Source of the DNA: an uncultured Collinsella sp.
Lineage (GTDB): Bacteria > Actinomycetota > Coriobacteriia > Coriobacteriales > Coriobacteriaceae
Direction: 5' to 3'
NCBI GenBank assembly: GCA_902494245.1
Contig: CABUSR010000002.1
Coordinates: 18,416 to 82,415, forward strand
DNA length: 64,000 nucleotides
Positions 40,766-50,284 of the stretch are shown here, one piece after another. The notes under the pieces were generated by a model, which made no database searches, was not told the DNA's origin, and worked only from the letters and a program-made list of their open reading frames with translations. The translations under genes were made by a program, and so were the position numbers. The stretch's first letter is position 1. Each line of letters opens with the position of its first letter.

Positions 40766-43531
40766 TTACTCGGCGCTCTTGAGGGCGCCGACCATGTCGA
40801 TCTTATTGAGGGTGCGATTGGTGGCGAGGTTGACGATGATCGTAAAGCCGAAGGAAAGCACCACAGCAAGCACGTAGCTCAGCGGCTCGACTTCGACGTC
40901 AAAGTACAGCGACGGCATCTGCAGGATGTACGTAAAGCTCTCGGCAAGCAGGCCACCCAGCGGCACGCCCAGTGCGGTGCCAATCGCCGTGAGGATCAAC
41001 GTCTCCTTGTTGACGTAGTGGTGCACCTCGCCGCGGCGGAAGCCCAGCACCTTGATGGTTGCCAGTTCGCGCTTGCGCTCCGAAATGTTGGTGTTGGACA
41101 GCGTAAACACCACCACAAACGACAGGCACGCCGCCATAAAGGTCACGAGCACCACGACGGAATTGATGATAGTGAAGTTCGCCTCGAAGTTCTCCCAATG
41201 CTCGGCCGTGCTCGAAATCGAAAGCCAGCCGTCACTCTTAAGCTTCTTGCTAAACGCAATCTGGTCGGCCGACGAACCCTTGAGCAGCGCAAAGATGCCA
41301 TTGAGGCGAACGCTGCGCCCAAACGCGCGCTCATAGGTGCCCTGCGTCATGTAAAGCGTGTTGCCCAGATAGTTGAGCGAAATGTCGCTGACTTTGACCT
41401 TGGCTACGTTGAGCGACGAATCCTGGACGTGTGCCGTATCGCCCGGTTGAATCCCCAGCACCAGCTGTGAACTCTTGCTCAGGTACACATCTCCGTCACG
41501 CAAAGATAGCGGCTCTTTGGACTCATCCTCGAGACGCACGTAGTCGTCCAGGTCGTTCGTGCGGTCATCGGGCACCACGATCAGCTGCACGGTCTCGCTC
41601 TTGCCGCCAAATGTAAAGGTGACGTTGTCGGTCATAATCGACAGCGTCGAAGACACGGTCACGTCGGAATCCTTGGCTGCGCTTCGCTCGTCGAGCGCCG
41701 CGTACGTCTGTGAAAAATCGTCGGGATTGGCAACCGCCAGCAGGTCATAGCGCGTGATATGCCCATACTGCTTGGGCGAAAGCGCGACCGACGTGTCGCG
41801 AATACCCATACCGCAGATCACAAGCGCGGTGCAACCCGCGATGCCAAAGATGGTCATAAAGGCGCGCTTTTTATAGCGGAATAGGTTGCGTGCAGCGACC
41901 TTGTTCAAAAAGCCCATGCGGCGCCAGATAAAGCCGATGCGCTCGAGCAAGATGCGCGAGCCAGCGCGCGGGGCCTTGGGACGCATAAGCGAGGCCGGGG
42001 TCTCGGCCATCTCGTGGCGGCAGGCGATAATCGTGGCGCCCACCACGCCCACGGCAAACAGCGCCACCGACACGAGCGACGACACGATGTCGTACGAAAG
42101 CAGCATCTGGGGCAGTGAGTACATGTCGTCGAACACCGTAAACAGGAACAGCGGCAGGCCCACAAATCCGATGATGTTGCCGAGCACGCCGCCGATCAGA
42201 CAAGCCCACAGCGCATAGTCCACGTATTTGGACAGGATGCGCCCGCGCGAATAACCGAGCGCCTTATACAGGCCGATGAGTGTGCGCTCCTCCTCGACCA
42301 TGCGTGTGGCGGTGGTAAGGCTGATGAGCACGGCGACGATAAAGAAGATGAACGGGAACACCGTGGCGATGGCTTCAATTGACGAGCTATCGCTCTCCAC
42401 GCTCGAGTAGCTTGCGATATTGCCGCGGTCCTGGATGTACCAGGTGCATTCGCCCAGGTCAGAGAGCTCGGCGCGGGCATCGGCAAACTGTTGGTCGGCG
42501 GCGGCGCGACGCTGGTCCAGGTCGGCCTGCGCTTGCACGCGCTCCTCACTGCCCTCTGCCATGCGGTTGATGTTGCCCTGTTCAATCCCAAAGAGCATAT
42601 TCGCCTGGCGCTCAGCCGCATCTAAGCTTGCCGGCGTGTCGACTGTCAGCTCCTGAGCGCGCGCCTTCTCACGCTCCTCGCGGATCTTCTCTATATTGCC
42701 CTTGACCTCATTAATCTTTGCCGCGTAGGCATCCGAATAGGAGTTGAGATCCTTGGCTCCCTCGACGATCACGTGGACCGCGGAGTAGGAAGAAGATGTC
42801 GCGGCGTCCTCGCTCACATAGAACTTATAGTCCGCCGCCGAAGCAGCGCGAAAGTCGTTGACGGTCGAGTCGGAGCTCACATCAGTGGGGTCGAGGACCT
42901 CGGCCGTAATGGTGTAATCGCCCGCGGCAAACTGGTCCTTAGCGCTTTGGTTCGACGAGCTCGCGTCATTGGCGGCAAAGCTCACGGTATCGCCGAGCTT
43001 TTTGCCCGAAGCCTTCAGGAACTTCGATGTCACCGCAACCTCATCGGCGCTCTCGGGCAAATCGCCGTTCACGAGCACCGGCTGATCGATGTTCTCCTTG
43101 GAGAGACTTTGCACGACCACGCGCTCGCGCGTTGTGCCCACGGCGGTGTAGGCGGTCTCGGTGTAGATGCCCTCGGCCGTCTCGACGCCGTCGACCTCTT
43201 GGATAGCCGAAAGATCGTCGCGCGTAAAGCCATAGGTCGACTGCACGTTAATGTCATAGACACTCTGCTGGTCAAAGTAGGCGTCAACCGAATCGCGCAG
43301 ATCCTCGCAGCCCGCCTTAAGGCCGCACATCACGCTCACGCCAAGCGCGGTGATGACCACGATTGACAAGAAGCGCTTAAGACTGCCTCGGATTGTGCGG
43401 TAAATGCCACGGCGAAAAATCGTCGGGACCATATCGTTTGAGCTTTGAGCAGTGCGGTAGGTCGCGAACTCCCAGTCGCGGTCTGCGTGCTCCGTATCGT
43501 GGTTTTGGCTGTTTTGGCGATCTTGGTCCAT
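40766..43531 (-). CDS. ABC transporter permease, MacB/FtsX type with two FtsX domains
   Basis: 921 residues from ATG 43531; GTG 43543 is an alternative. The start lies next to the stop of the ATPase gene (43537). Basic N-terminus, first helix (FLSIVVITALGVSVMCGLKA), then a large extracytoplasmic domain with a coiled-coil segment (~280-370, RIREEREKARAQE). The first FtsX domain follows (TATRMVEEERTLIGLYKALGYSRG), then a second extracytoplasmic region and a C-terminal FtsX domain (ISERKRELATIKVLGFRRGEV). Such permeases move lipoproteins, peptides or antibiotics, or act as mechanical transmitters. Part of a unit with the ATPase and a two-component system. Confidence 0.88.
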   Translation of the reverse strand: MDQDRQNSQNHDTEHADRDWEFATYRTAQSSNDMVPTIFRRGIYRTIRGSLKRFLSIVVITALGVSVMCGLKAGCEDLRDSVDAYFDQQSVYDINVQSTYGFTRDDLSAIQEVDGVETAEGIYTETAYTAVGTTRERVVVQSLSKENIDQPVLVNGDLPESADEVAVTSKFLKASGKKLGDTVSFAANDASSSNQSAKDQFAAGDYTITAEVLDPTDVSSDSTVNDFRAASAADYKFYVSEDAATSSSYSAVHVIVEGAKDLNSYSDAYAAKINEVKGNIEKIREEREKARAQELTVDTPASLDAAERQANMLFGIEQGNINRMAEGSEERVQAQADLDQRRAAADQQFADARAELSDLGECTWYIQDRGNIASYSSVESDSSSIEAIATVFPFIFFIVAVLISLTTATRMVEEERTLIGLYKALGYSRGRILSKYVDYALWACLIGGVLGNIIGFVGLPLFLFTVFDDMYSLPQMLLSYDIVSSLVSVALFAVGVVGATIIACRHEMAETPASLMRPKAPRAGSRILLERIGFIWRRMGFLNKVAARNLFRYKKRAFMTIFGIAGCTALVICGMGIRDTSVALSPKQYGHITRYDLLAVANPDDFSQTYAALDERSAAKDSDVTVSSTLSIMTDNVTFTFGGKSETVQLIVVPDDRTNDLDDYVRLEDESKEPLSLRDGDVYLSKSSQLVLGIQPGDTAHVQDSSLNVAKVKVSDISLNYLGNTLYMTQGTYERAFGRSVRLNGIFALLKGSSADQIAFSKKLKSDGWLSISSTAEHWENFEANFTIINSVVVLVTFMAACLSFVVVFTLSNTNISERKRELATIKVLGFRRGEVHHYVNKETLILTAIGTALGVPLGGLLAESFTYILQMPSLYFDVEVEPLSYVLAVVLSFGFTIIVNLATNRTLNKIDMVGALKSAE

Positions 43532-43536
43532 GGGCG

Positions 43537-44238
43537 CTACCACTCGATCGTCTCGATAGGCACGGGATTTTGCTGGACCGTCTCGCTCTCCACGCGGCCG
43601 CTCTTAAAGCGGATCAGGCGATCGGCCATGGGCGCCAGCGCGGAGTTATGGGTGATGATGATGACCGTGATGCCCTGCTTGCGACAGGTGTCCTGTAGCA
43701 GCTGCAAGATCTGCTTGCCGGTTTTGTAGTCGAGTGCGCCCGTGGGCTCGTCGCACAGGAGCAGCTTGGGGTTCTTGGCCAGCGCGCGGGCGATGGACAC
43801 ACGCTGCTGCTCGCCGCCCGAAAGCTGCGCCGGAAAGTTAGCAAGACGGTCGCCCAGGCCAACCTGACGAAGCGTTTGCTCGGCATCGAGCGAATCGGGG
43901 CAAATCTGCGCCGCAAGCTCGACATTTTCGAGCGCCGTCAGGTTGGGGACCAGATTGTAGAACTGGAAGACAAAGCCGACGTCGGCACGGCGGTATTCCA
44001 CGAGCTGCGCCTCGTTGGCGGAGCTCACGTCGCGCCCGTCCACCGTCACAGTGCCGGAGGTTACCGTATCCATGCCACCCAGGATGTTGAGCGCCGTAGT
44101 CTTGCCGGCACCCGAGGCGCCCAGGATAATGGCGAGCTCGCCGCGCTCAACGGTAAAGCTCGCGCCGTCGAGCGCGTGAATGCGGGCATCGCCCTCGCCG
44201 TACGCCTTGATGACGTCTTTGAATTCGATATAAGCCAT
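43537..44238 (-). CDS. ABC transporter ATP-binding protein (MacB/LolD type)
   Basis: 233 residues. Walker [11 protein letters not shown]-loop [13 protein letters not shown], signature [16 protein letters not shown], Walker [14 protein letters not shown]-loop ITHNS. The size and motifs fit LolD/MacB ATPases that pair with FtsX-type permeases. Downstream of the histidine kinase by 85 bases that contain the K6 hairpin. Confidence 0.93.
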   Translation of the reverse strand: MAYIEFKDVIKAYGEGDARIHALDGASFTVERGELAIILGASGAGKTTALNILGGMDTVTSGTVTVDGRDVSSANEAQLVEYRRADVGFVFQFYNLVPNLTALENVELAAQICPDSLDAEQTLRQVGLGDRLANFPAQLSGGEQQRVSIARALAKNPKLLLCDEPTGALDYKTGKQILQLLQDTCRKQGITVIIITHNSALAPMADRLIRFKSGRVESETVQQNPVPIETIEW

Positions 44239-44292
44239 CGATTAATTCCCATCTGGTCGGATAACTCCTTAGTATTACCCATTTCGCACCGA

Positions 44293-44326
44293 CCAAAAAG
44301 GGACAGGTTCATTTTGGCAGGTTTTA
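44293..44326. repeat. CTGTCCC-type hairpin element, copy K6 (inverted)
   Basis: Inverse orientation of K3-K5: CCAAAAAGGGACAGGTTCAT then TTTGGCAGGTTTTA. It directly adjoins the kinase stop codon (44324-44326), within the kinase-to-ATPase gap. Confidence 0.7.
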
Positions 44327-45697
44327 GAGGCGGACGGTGAAGGTGATCTGGTTACCGTGGCCGCAGACAGAAGCGCTCCCGCCATGGGCCTCGGCGATGG
44401 CACGCACGACGGATAGACCCACGCCCGAGCCGCCCGTCTTGGAGCTACGCGAGACGTCTGCACGGTAGAAGCGGTCGAACAGTCGGTCCAGGTCACCCTC
44501 GGGCAGCTCGTCCACGGCGTTCGACACGGCAAGTTCGGCGACGCCCTTACCCTGACCGCGTGAGACGGCACGCAGGCTCAGCTCGATAACACTGCCCTCG
44601 CTCGCGTAGCGTGTGGCGTTGTCCAGCAGCAGCTCAACAACCTGCGCCACCGCCTCGGCATCGGCATGGGCTCGCACGCCGCTTGCAATCGACGTCGACA
44701 GACGCTTGCCACGCGAAACCGCCACCGACTCAAACGGCGCCGCCGCCTTGTCCACGGCCTCCGAAAGATCGATCGATGTCATGGTAAAGCCCGCCGAGCC
44801 CTCGTCCATGCGAGCCAAAAACACCAGACGCTCCGTGAGCGCCGTCAGCCGCGCGACCTGCTCGTGAATGCTCTGCGTCCACTCACTCTCGCCGCTCTCG
44901 ATCTCTTGCACCTCATTGGCGGCGTCAATTACAGCCAGCGGCGTCTTGATCTCGTGGCTCGCATCGGTAATAAAGCGCTTTTGCTTGCTGTAGCTCTCGA
45001 CCATCGGTCGAATCACCGCGCCCGAGGCACCCGCCACAATTGCCAGCACCGCCAGCCAGCCAATGCAACTGATCGCCACGCTCGCGCTCAAAAACGAATG
45101 AAAGCTTGCAAGCTCGCGCGAGCAGTCCACGAACACATAGGTTGTCTCGTCGCCCTGAACCGTAACCGTATAGCGGTAGTTACCAGAAAAGCCCGAGGTC
45201 CAACCCTTGGAATATAGTCCTGCAGCGATGCGTGCAGCACGCTTAGTGCCCACCGCGGCAATGCGGGCCGTGTTGACATCTGTCACCCGCCCGCCGGCAA
45301 TCGACACCGTAAAGTAGCGCGTGTCGAAGGGAGACTCCGCCGTCATACCTTCAAAATGCCCGGCGCGAACGGCCGCCCGGTTACCGGTAGCGACCTTGCC
45401 GGCAACCGCATCCTGACCGGGATCGGTCTTAGGCTCGTCCTCCCAATCAATGCCATCCTTGCCCGCCAAGATATAGTCCAGGCGAGCATCGGCCATCTTG
45501 CAGACATGCGAGTAGTTGACGACGTTGATGCCGGCAATGATGAGCGTGAGCACCACGGTCACAGCACCCATGGCAACGAGGATGAACTTGCGACGCAGGC
45601 GGCGGCCCAATGCGTCAGCAGAATTTGCCCGCCCTGTACCACTCGAGGCAGCGTGAAACCGCTCCGTCGTGCGCTTCCACCACGCACTCGCGCTCAC
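44324..45697 (-). CDS. Sensor histidine kinase of a two-component system
   Basis: 457 residues; GTG start at 45697 after GAGGAGGGCG in the regulator's 3' end. Transmembrane helix 1 (ILVAMGAVTVVLTLIIAGIN) and helix 2 (SCIGWLAVLAIVAGASGAVI) enclose a ~150-residue extracytoplasmic sensor. H-box FITDASHEIKTPLAVI, N-box LLDNATRYASEG, G-boxes and KTGGSGVGLSVVRAIAEAHGG. Probably senses an envelope or antimicrobial signal given the ABC genes downstream. Confidence 0.92.
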   Translation of the reverse strand: MSASAWWKRTTERFHAASSGTGRANSADALGRRLRRKFILVAMGAVTVVLTLIIAGINVVNYSHVCKMADARLDYILAGKDGIDWEDEPKTDPGQDAVAGKVATGNRAAVRAGHFEGMTAESPFDTRYFTVSIAGGRVTDVNTARIAAVGTKRAARIAAGLYSKGWTSGFSGNYRYTVTVQGDETTYVFVDCSRELASFHSFLSASVAISCIGWLAVLAIVAGASGAVIRPMVESYSKQKRFITDASHEIKTPLAVIDAANEVQEIESGESEWTQSIHEQVARLTALTERLVFLARMDEGSAGFTMTSIDLSEAVDKAAAPFESVAVSRGKRLSTSIASGVRAHADAEAVAQVVELLLDNATRYASEGSVIELSLRAVSRGQGKGVAELAVSNAVDELPEGDLDRLFDRFYRADVSRSSKTGGSGVGLSVVRAIAEAHGGSASVCGHGNQITFTVRL

Positions 45698-45699
45698 GC

Positions 45700-46383
45700 C
45701 TATTCGCCCTCCTCAACAACCTCGAGCGAATAGCCCTGGTTGCGCGATACACGGATGGCCACGTTGGCACCAAGCGCCGTCAGCTTTTTGCGCAGGTACG
45801 AGATGTAGACCCACACCAAGTTGGCGCCTTCGGGCGCGTCCTCACCCCAAACCCCGAGCATCAGACGCTCGGTGGGCATGCGCGTGCCGGCGTTGCGCAT
45901 AAAGAGCTCCATAAGCTGAAACTCACGATTGGCCAGGTGCTCCTCGCCCAAAGGGCCAACGAGCGTGCACGATGTCGTGTCGAGACGCACGTTGCCCACG
46001 CTGAGCGTCGTGGCGTCAATTGCCGTCGCGGCACGCGTCATGGCACGAATACGCGCAAGCAGCTCCTTGGCGGCAAACGGCTTGGTCAGGTAATCGTTGG
46101 CACCGGCATCCAGGCCCTCGACCTTATCGGACACCTCGCTTTTTGCCGTGAGCATAATGATGGGCAGACGCTTACCGGCGGCGCGTGTGCGCTTGAGCAC
46201 CTCAATGCCATCCATGCCGGGCATCATGATGTCCAGGATTGCGGCGTCATAGTCGTTGGCGAGCAGATATTCGAGCGCCGTCAGACCGTCGAGGGCGGTG
46301 TCGACCTCGTAGTCGCTATGTTGAAGAATCGCGGTAAGGGCACGGGAGAGGCCGGGTTCGTCCTCGGCAAGCATCAGCTTCAT
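45700..46383 (-). CDS. OmpR/PhoB-type response regulator
   Basis: 227 residues; AAAGGAACAACT before ATG. Receiver domain with acidic pocket (LAEDEPG), acceptor Asp in AAILDIMMPGMDG, Thr in IIMLTAK and Lys in YLTKPF. C-terminal winged helix (LANREFQLMELFMRNAG, RMPTERLMLGVWG, YISYLRKKL). Two bases before the kinase gene. First gene of the RR-HK-ATPase-permease unit, so it likely controls the transporter genes. Confidence 0.94.
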   Translation of the reverse strand: MKLMLAEDEPGLSRALTAILQHSDYEVDTALDGLTALEYLLANDYDAAILDIMMPGMDGIEVLKRTRAAGKRLPIIMLTAKSEVSDKVEGLDAGANDYLTKPFAAKELLARIRAMTRAATAIDATTLSVGNVRLDTTSCTLVGPLGEEHLANREFQLMELFMRNAGTRMPTERLMLGVWGEDAPEGANLVWVYISYLRKKLTALGANVAIRVSRNQGYSLEVVEEGE

Positions 46384-46611
46384 AGTTGTTCCTTTGGCGC
46401 GCGGCTATACAGATTTCGATATTGCCGATGATAGCGCACCGTCGACCGCCTTAGCGCAGCCTTAGCTGCTCAACCTGCGCGTTTTCAAATACGCAGGATA
46501 TGGCTTAGCCAAACTTAAGGCGCAGATGCCAAACGCTTGTCCGCACGCCGGAGGCAATAGAACAGCAACTCACTCTTTCGCGACGCCTTTATCATGCAAA
46601 AAGCTCGGGCG

Positions 46612-47190
46612 CTATTCTTCGTACGCGCCCTCAAGCCGCAGCAGCCACTCCTTGCGGTCGAGACCACCGGCATATCCGTTAAGCGAGCCGTCGGCGGCAA
46701 CCACACGATGGCACGGCACAATGATCGAAATGGGATTACGCGCGACCGCGGCCCCCACGGCACGGGGAGACACAACGGGATCTTCGTTTCCCGGTACACG
46801 ATGTCGAGCCGCAACACGCTGGGCAATCTCGCCATACGTGGCGACCTCGCCACACGGAATAGAAAGCAGCTCGTACCAAACTTCACGCTGAAACGCCGTG
46901 CCAATCAAATGCAACGGCGGCGTAAACCGAGGTTCCTGCCCTGCAAAATAAGCATTCAGCCAAGCCCAGGAACGCTCAAGCACCGAAGACGCCGCACCAT
47001 TTGCCGGACTCACCGACGACATGCCGCCAGCACCAGAAACTGCATCGGCGCCTTCAACATGTTCGGGATCTTCTTTGAGAAGCGTGGAGCCAAAATGCTC
47101 CTGCCCCTCAAACCAAAGTCCCGTCAGACCGCGGCCATCAGCGGCAAGCAAGATTTCGCCCAAAGGCGAAGCAAACGTCGTCGTGACCAC
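46612..47190 (-). CDS. ogt: Methylated-DNA-protein cysteine methyltransferase
   Basis: 192 residues; GTG start 47190 after AAAGGAGCCGCTG. The acceptor cysteine is in IIVPCHRVV, preceded by the helix-turn-helix segment (GEVATYGEIAQRVA) and followed by YAGGLDRKEWLLRLE. It transfers alkyl groups from O6-alkylguanine to itself in a single-use reaction. An inserted Gly/Ala/Ser-rich stretch (~45-70) is unusual. Stands alone; the 228-base gap to the response regulator holds a CCTGCG..CGCAGG hairpin (~46473-46496) and its promoter. Confidence 0.93.
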   Translation of the reverse strand: MVTTTFASPLGEILLAADGRGLTGLWFEGQEHFGSTLLKEDPEHVEGADAVSGAGGMSSVSPANGAASSVLERSWAWLNAYFAGQEPRFTPPLHLIGTAFQREVWYELLSIPCGEVATYGEIAQRVAARHRVPGNEDPVVSPRAVGAAVARNPISIIVPCHRVVAADGSLNGYAGGLDRKEWLLRLEGAYEE

Positions 47191-47449
47191 CAGCGGCTCC
47201 TTTCAAAACTCCGCAACATAATACCGCGAATTGTGCAGACAACCCCAATCGACCCCAAAGTCACCCTTGGCTGCAGGCGCTAACGCGCCGCAGCTGCCGG
47301 CCGCGCTCCGCAGTCCCCAAAGGCGGCGGGCGCAAGGCGCCGAGGCCGCCGCCGGGAGCAGGGCCCACAACAGCCACGTGCTCCCATCAGCCCAGCGACC
47401 CCAACCAACAACGGCCCCATCGCAAGCCACTCGCAACAGCATCACCGCA
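47191..47449. other. Stretch with no recognisable gene
   Basis: Very GC- and GCC-rich sequence upstream of ogt. Small reading frames exist but have repetitive Ala/Arg/Pro composition without start signals. A promoter for ogt is expected near 47191-47240. The palindrome at 47450 follows. Confidence 0.5.
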
Positions 47450-47579
47450 GGCGGGGGCCGGGCTTAGTTTTCAGAACACTCCGCAGACCAGTGTGGCGCC
47501 TTGTCCGCGGCTCCGAAGGAGCAGGACAAGGCGCCACACATGGTCGAGGACGTTCTGAAAACTAAGCCCGGCCCCCGCC
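47450..47579. repeat. Nested palindrome C, motif-junction family
   Basis: Perfect 28-bp outer arms (47450-47477 and 47552-47579, GGCGGGGGCCGGGCTTAGTT...) and a perfect 16-bp inner hairpin (GTGTGGCGCCTTGTCC, 47491-47506, with 47524-47539). The junctions read ACTCCGCAGACC and ATGGTCGAGGAC. It lies 12 bases beyond the asd stop codon. Confidence 0.85.
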
Positions 47580-47591
47580 GGACAGGTCACA

Positions 47592-48617
47592 CTACTCGCA
47601 GAGCAGCTTAGCGATCTGGACGGCGTTGGTTGCCGCGCCCTTACGGATTTGGTCGCCGCAGCACCAGAAGGTGATGCCGCGCGCAACCTCGGGGTTCGAG
47701 ATGTCGCGGCGCACGCGGCCGACCCAAATCAGGTCCTGGTCGGAGGTGTCCATCGGCATGGGGAAGCGGTCGTGTGCATCCTCGGCAGCCATATCGTCAA
47801 CCAGCTTGACGCCGGGAGCAGTAGCCAGCGCAGCACGGGCCTCTTCCACCGTAATATCGCGCTCAAACTCGAGCGTAATGCTCTCGGAGTGCGAACGCAG
47901 CACGGGCACGCGCACGCAGGTGCAGTTCACGCGCAGCTCGGGCAGGTGCATGATCTTGCGGCCCTCGTTTTGCAGCTTCATCTCCTCGGAGGTAAAGCCT
48001 TCCTCCTTGACACCGCCGATCCGCGGAATCAGATTGCTCGCCAGCTGGGCGGCAAACGCGCGCGGCTCGGGAATCTCCTCGCCACGGCCCAGGGCGGCCA
48101 GCTGAGCCTCGAGCTCGGCCATGCCGGGAGCGCCGGCACCCGAAGCCGCCTGATACGTCGAGACGATCATGCGCTTCACGCCGGCGAGCTGATGCAGCGG
48201 CCACGTGGGAACCAGACCGATAATGGTCGCGCAGTTGGGGTTGGCGATAAGGCCGTGATGCCATTTGATGTCGTCGGCATTGATCTCGGGCACGACCAGC
48301 GGCACCTCGGGATCCATGCGGAAGGCGTGGCTGTTGTCAACCACGACGGCACCGCGCTTGACGGCCTCGGGCAGTAGCTCCTTCGCGATATCGTCGCCGG
48401 CGGCTCCGAGCACAATATCACAGCCCTCAAAGGCCTCGGGGCAAGCCTCTTCGATCACGATCTGCTCGCCGCGGAACTCAACGGTCTTGCCCGCGGAGCG
48501 TGCACTTGCCAACAGCTTGAGCTTGCCGACCGGGAACTCCTGCTCGTTGAGGCACTCGAGCATCTGGGTGCCCACGGCTCCCGTCGCGCCCAAAATAGCA
48601 ACCGTGTACTGTTTCAT
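47592..48617 (-). CDS. asd: Aspartate-semialdehyde dehydrogenase
   Basis: 341 residues from ATG 48617 after AAAGGGGGAAGC; the longer frame to 48779 runs through a terminator hairpin. NADP loop ILGATGAVG, catalytic Cys in ANPNCATI, substrate-binding YQAASGAG and the conserved RVPVLRSHSESI with His. It reduces aspartyl phosphate to the semialdehyde, feeding lysine, threonine and methionine synthesis. Follows lysC in the same direction with a hairpin between. Confidence 0.95.
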   Translation of the reverse strand: MKQYTVAILGATGAVGTQMLECLNEQEFPVGKLKLLASARSAGKTVEFRGEQIVIEEACPEAFEGCDIVLGAAGDDIAKELLPEAVKRGAVVVDNSHAFRMDPEVPLVVPEINADDIKWHHGLIANPNCATIIGLVPTWPLHQLAGVKRMIVSTYQAASGAGAPGMAELEAQLAALGRGEEIPEPRAFAAQLASNLIPRIGGVKEEGFTSEEMKLQNEGRKIMHLPELRVNCTCVRVPVLRSHSESITLEFERDITVEEARAALATAPGVKLVDDMAAEDAHDRFPMPMDTSDQDLIWVGRVRRDISNPEVARGITFWCCGDQIRKGAATNAVQIAKLLCE

Positions 48618-48693
48618 GCTTCCCCCTTTGAAGGTTGTGGCTTTTGCCCGCACGCCGAGCAGGCCGATTATTGTTGCCAGTGTATACAAGAAC

Positions 48694-48716
48694 GGGGCGG
48701 GCACGAAACCCGCCCC
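48694..48716 (-). terminator. Hairpin between lysC and asd
   Basis: GGGGCGGG-CACGAAA-CCCGCCCC. It lies 76 bases beyond the lysC stop. On the minus strand GTTCTTG follows, so termination is partial at best. Confidence 0.5.
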
Positions 48717-48791
48717 GCCGAAACGAAACCGAAACGAAACGCCCCGCCGTAGATTTTTGGCACTTATCCCAAAAATCAACCGGGATGGCAG

Positions 48792-50180
48792 CTACTTGTG
48801 GAGCGCGGCCAGAGCGGGATCGACCGGCGCAGGAGCCTCCAGGTCGGAGACCTTCACAATGCCGTTCTCATCGGAGAAGGCACGGTAAATGGTCCGAATC
48901 GCCAGATCAAAGTCCTTCTCCTCCACGCCGATGATGATGTTGATCTCGTCACAGCTCTGTGAAATCATACGCACGCTCACGCCCGCCTGGCCAAGCATGC
49001 CAAACAGGTGGCCAGAGATGCCGGCACGACCGCGCAGGTTACGACCGACGGTCGCGATAAGCGCCAGGCCCTCGACGACCTCGATCTCGAGCGGCTCGAC
49101 CTCCTGCTGAATGTCGCCCACGAGCGAGTACAGCGAGTCGTGCACGTCCTGCTCCTGCACCACGGCGCCAAAGCGGTCGACACCGGTGGGCATGTGCTCG
49201 ACGGAAACGTCATAACGCTCGAAGACCGAAAGCGCACGGCGCATAAAGCCGACACGGGGCTTGGTGCGGTCGCGGGCGACGTTGATGGCGACAAAACCGC
49301 GCTTGCCGGTCACGCCGGTAATGATGGGCTCTGCCTCGCCCTCATCGGCCGTCTCGCTAATGATGGTGCCGGGATCCTGCGGCGCATTGGTGTTCTTGAT
49401 GACCAGCGGAATACCCGCCTCGCGCACGGGGAACACAGCCTCCTCGTGCAGGACGCTCGCACCCATGTACGAAAGCTCGCGCAGTTCCTCGTAGGTAACG
49501 CGGGCGATGGGCTGAGCCTCGGGAACAATACGCGGATCGGCAGAATAGAAGCCCGAGACGTCGGTCCAGTTCTCGTACAGATCGGCGCCCAGGCACTTGG
49601 CCAGAATCGAGCCGGAAATATCGCCGCCGCCACGGTCGAGCAGCTTGATCTGGCCCTCACGCGTCGCGCCGTAGAAACCGGGCATAACAAAGCCGCCCTG
49701 CTGACCGTACTCCTGCACCAGCTCGGAGGTGCGATTCATGCTGAGGGTACCGTCGTGATGGAACGCCACAACCGTCGCGGCGTCCAGGAACGGCAGGCCC
49801 AGGTACTCGGCCATGAGGCGAGCGGTGAAGTACTCGCCGCGGCTCACGAGCTCCTCGGTAGAGTAGCCGCCCGAGCGGGCGCGCTCAGCAAAGGCCGCAA
49901 ACTCCTCGCGGATGGGATAGGTGAGCTCCAGCTCGTCAGCGATATCAAAATAGCGCTGGCCAATGTCCTCAAGCAGCTCCTCACACGACACGTGGTACTT
50001 AACGTGCGCGTTAACCAGATAGAGCAGGTCGGTCACCTTGGTGTCACCCTTAAAACGGCGACCGCAGGCGGAAACCACCACAAAACGGCGAGCCGAATCG
50101 GCATCGACGATGGCCTTGATCTTCTTGAAGTGTTCGGCGTCGGCGACCGACGAGCCGCCAAACTTGGCAATCTTAATCAT
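48792..50180 (-). CDS. lysC: Aspartate kinase, monofunctional with C-terminal ACT domains
   Basis: 462 residues; AAAGGTAACCTCCAGCCC precedes ATG 50180. Kinase signature IAKFGGSSVAD, substrate loop SRGEYFTARLMAEYL, and nucleotide motif DRGGGDISG. The C-terminal third has two ACT domains (GFVAINVARD.., ATVGRNLRGRAGISG) expected to bind lysine and/or threonine for feedback inhibition. Catalyses the first step of the aspartate pathway. Divergent from thrC. Confidence 0.95.
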   Translation of the reverse strand: MIKIAKFGGSSVADAEHFKKIKAIVDADSARRFVVVSACGRRFKGDTKVTDLLYLVNAHVKYHVSCEELLEDIGQRYFDIADELELTYPIREEFAAFAERARSGGYSTEELVSRGEYFTARLMAEYLGLPFLDAATVVAFHHDGTLSMNRTSELVQEYGQQGGFVMPGFYGATREGQIKLLDRGGGDISGSILAKCLGADLYENWTDVSGFYSADPRIVPEAQPIARVTYEELRELSYMGASVLHEEAVFPVREAGIPLVIKNTNAPQDPGTIISETADEGEAEPIITGVTGKRGFVAINVARDRTKPRVGFMRRALSVFERYDVSVEHMPTGVDRFGAVVQEQDVHDSLYSLVGDIQQEVEPLEIEVVEGLALIATVGRNLRGRAGISGHLFGMLGQAGVSVRMISQSCDEINIIIGVEEKDFDLAIRTIYRAFSDENGIVKVSDLEAPAPVDPALAALHK

Positions 50181-50284
50181 GGGCTGGAGGTTACCTTTCT
50201 AAAAAGCCTCTGCGAACCTATTTTGCACGCTCTGATACCATGGTTTCACCGATTGGGACCAAGGCATCCGAGGAGCAGTGTTAT

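Noticed and set aside
40427..41470. 347-codon plus-strand frame over R2 and the FtsX-type gene
   Set aside because: Mostly antisense to the permease gene; the rest is repeat DNA.
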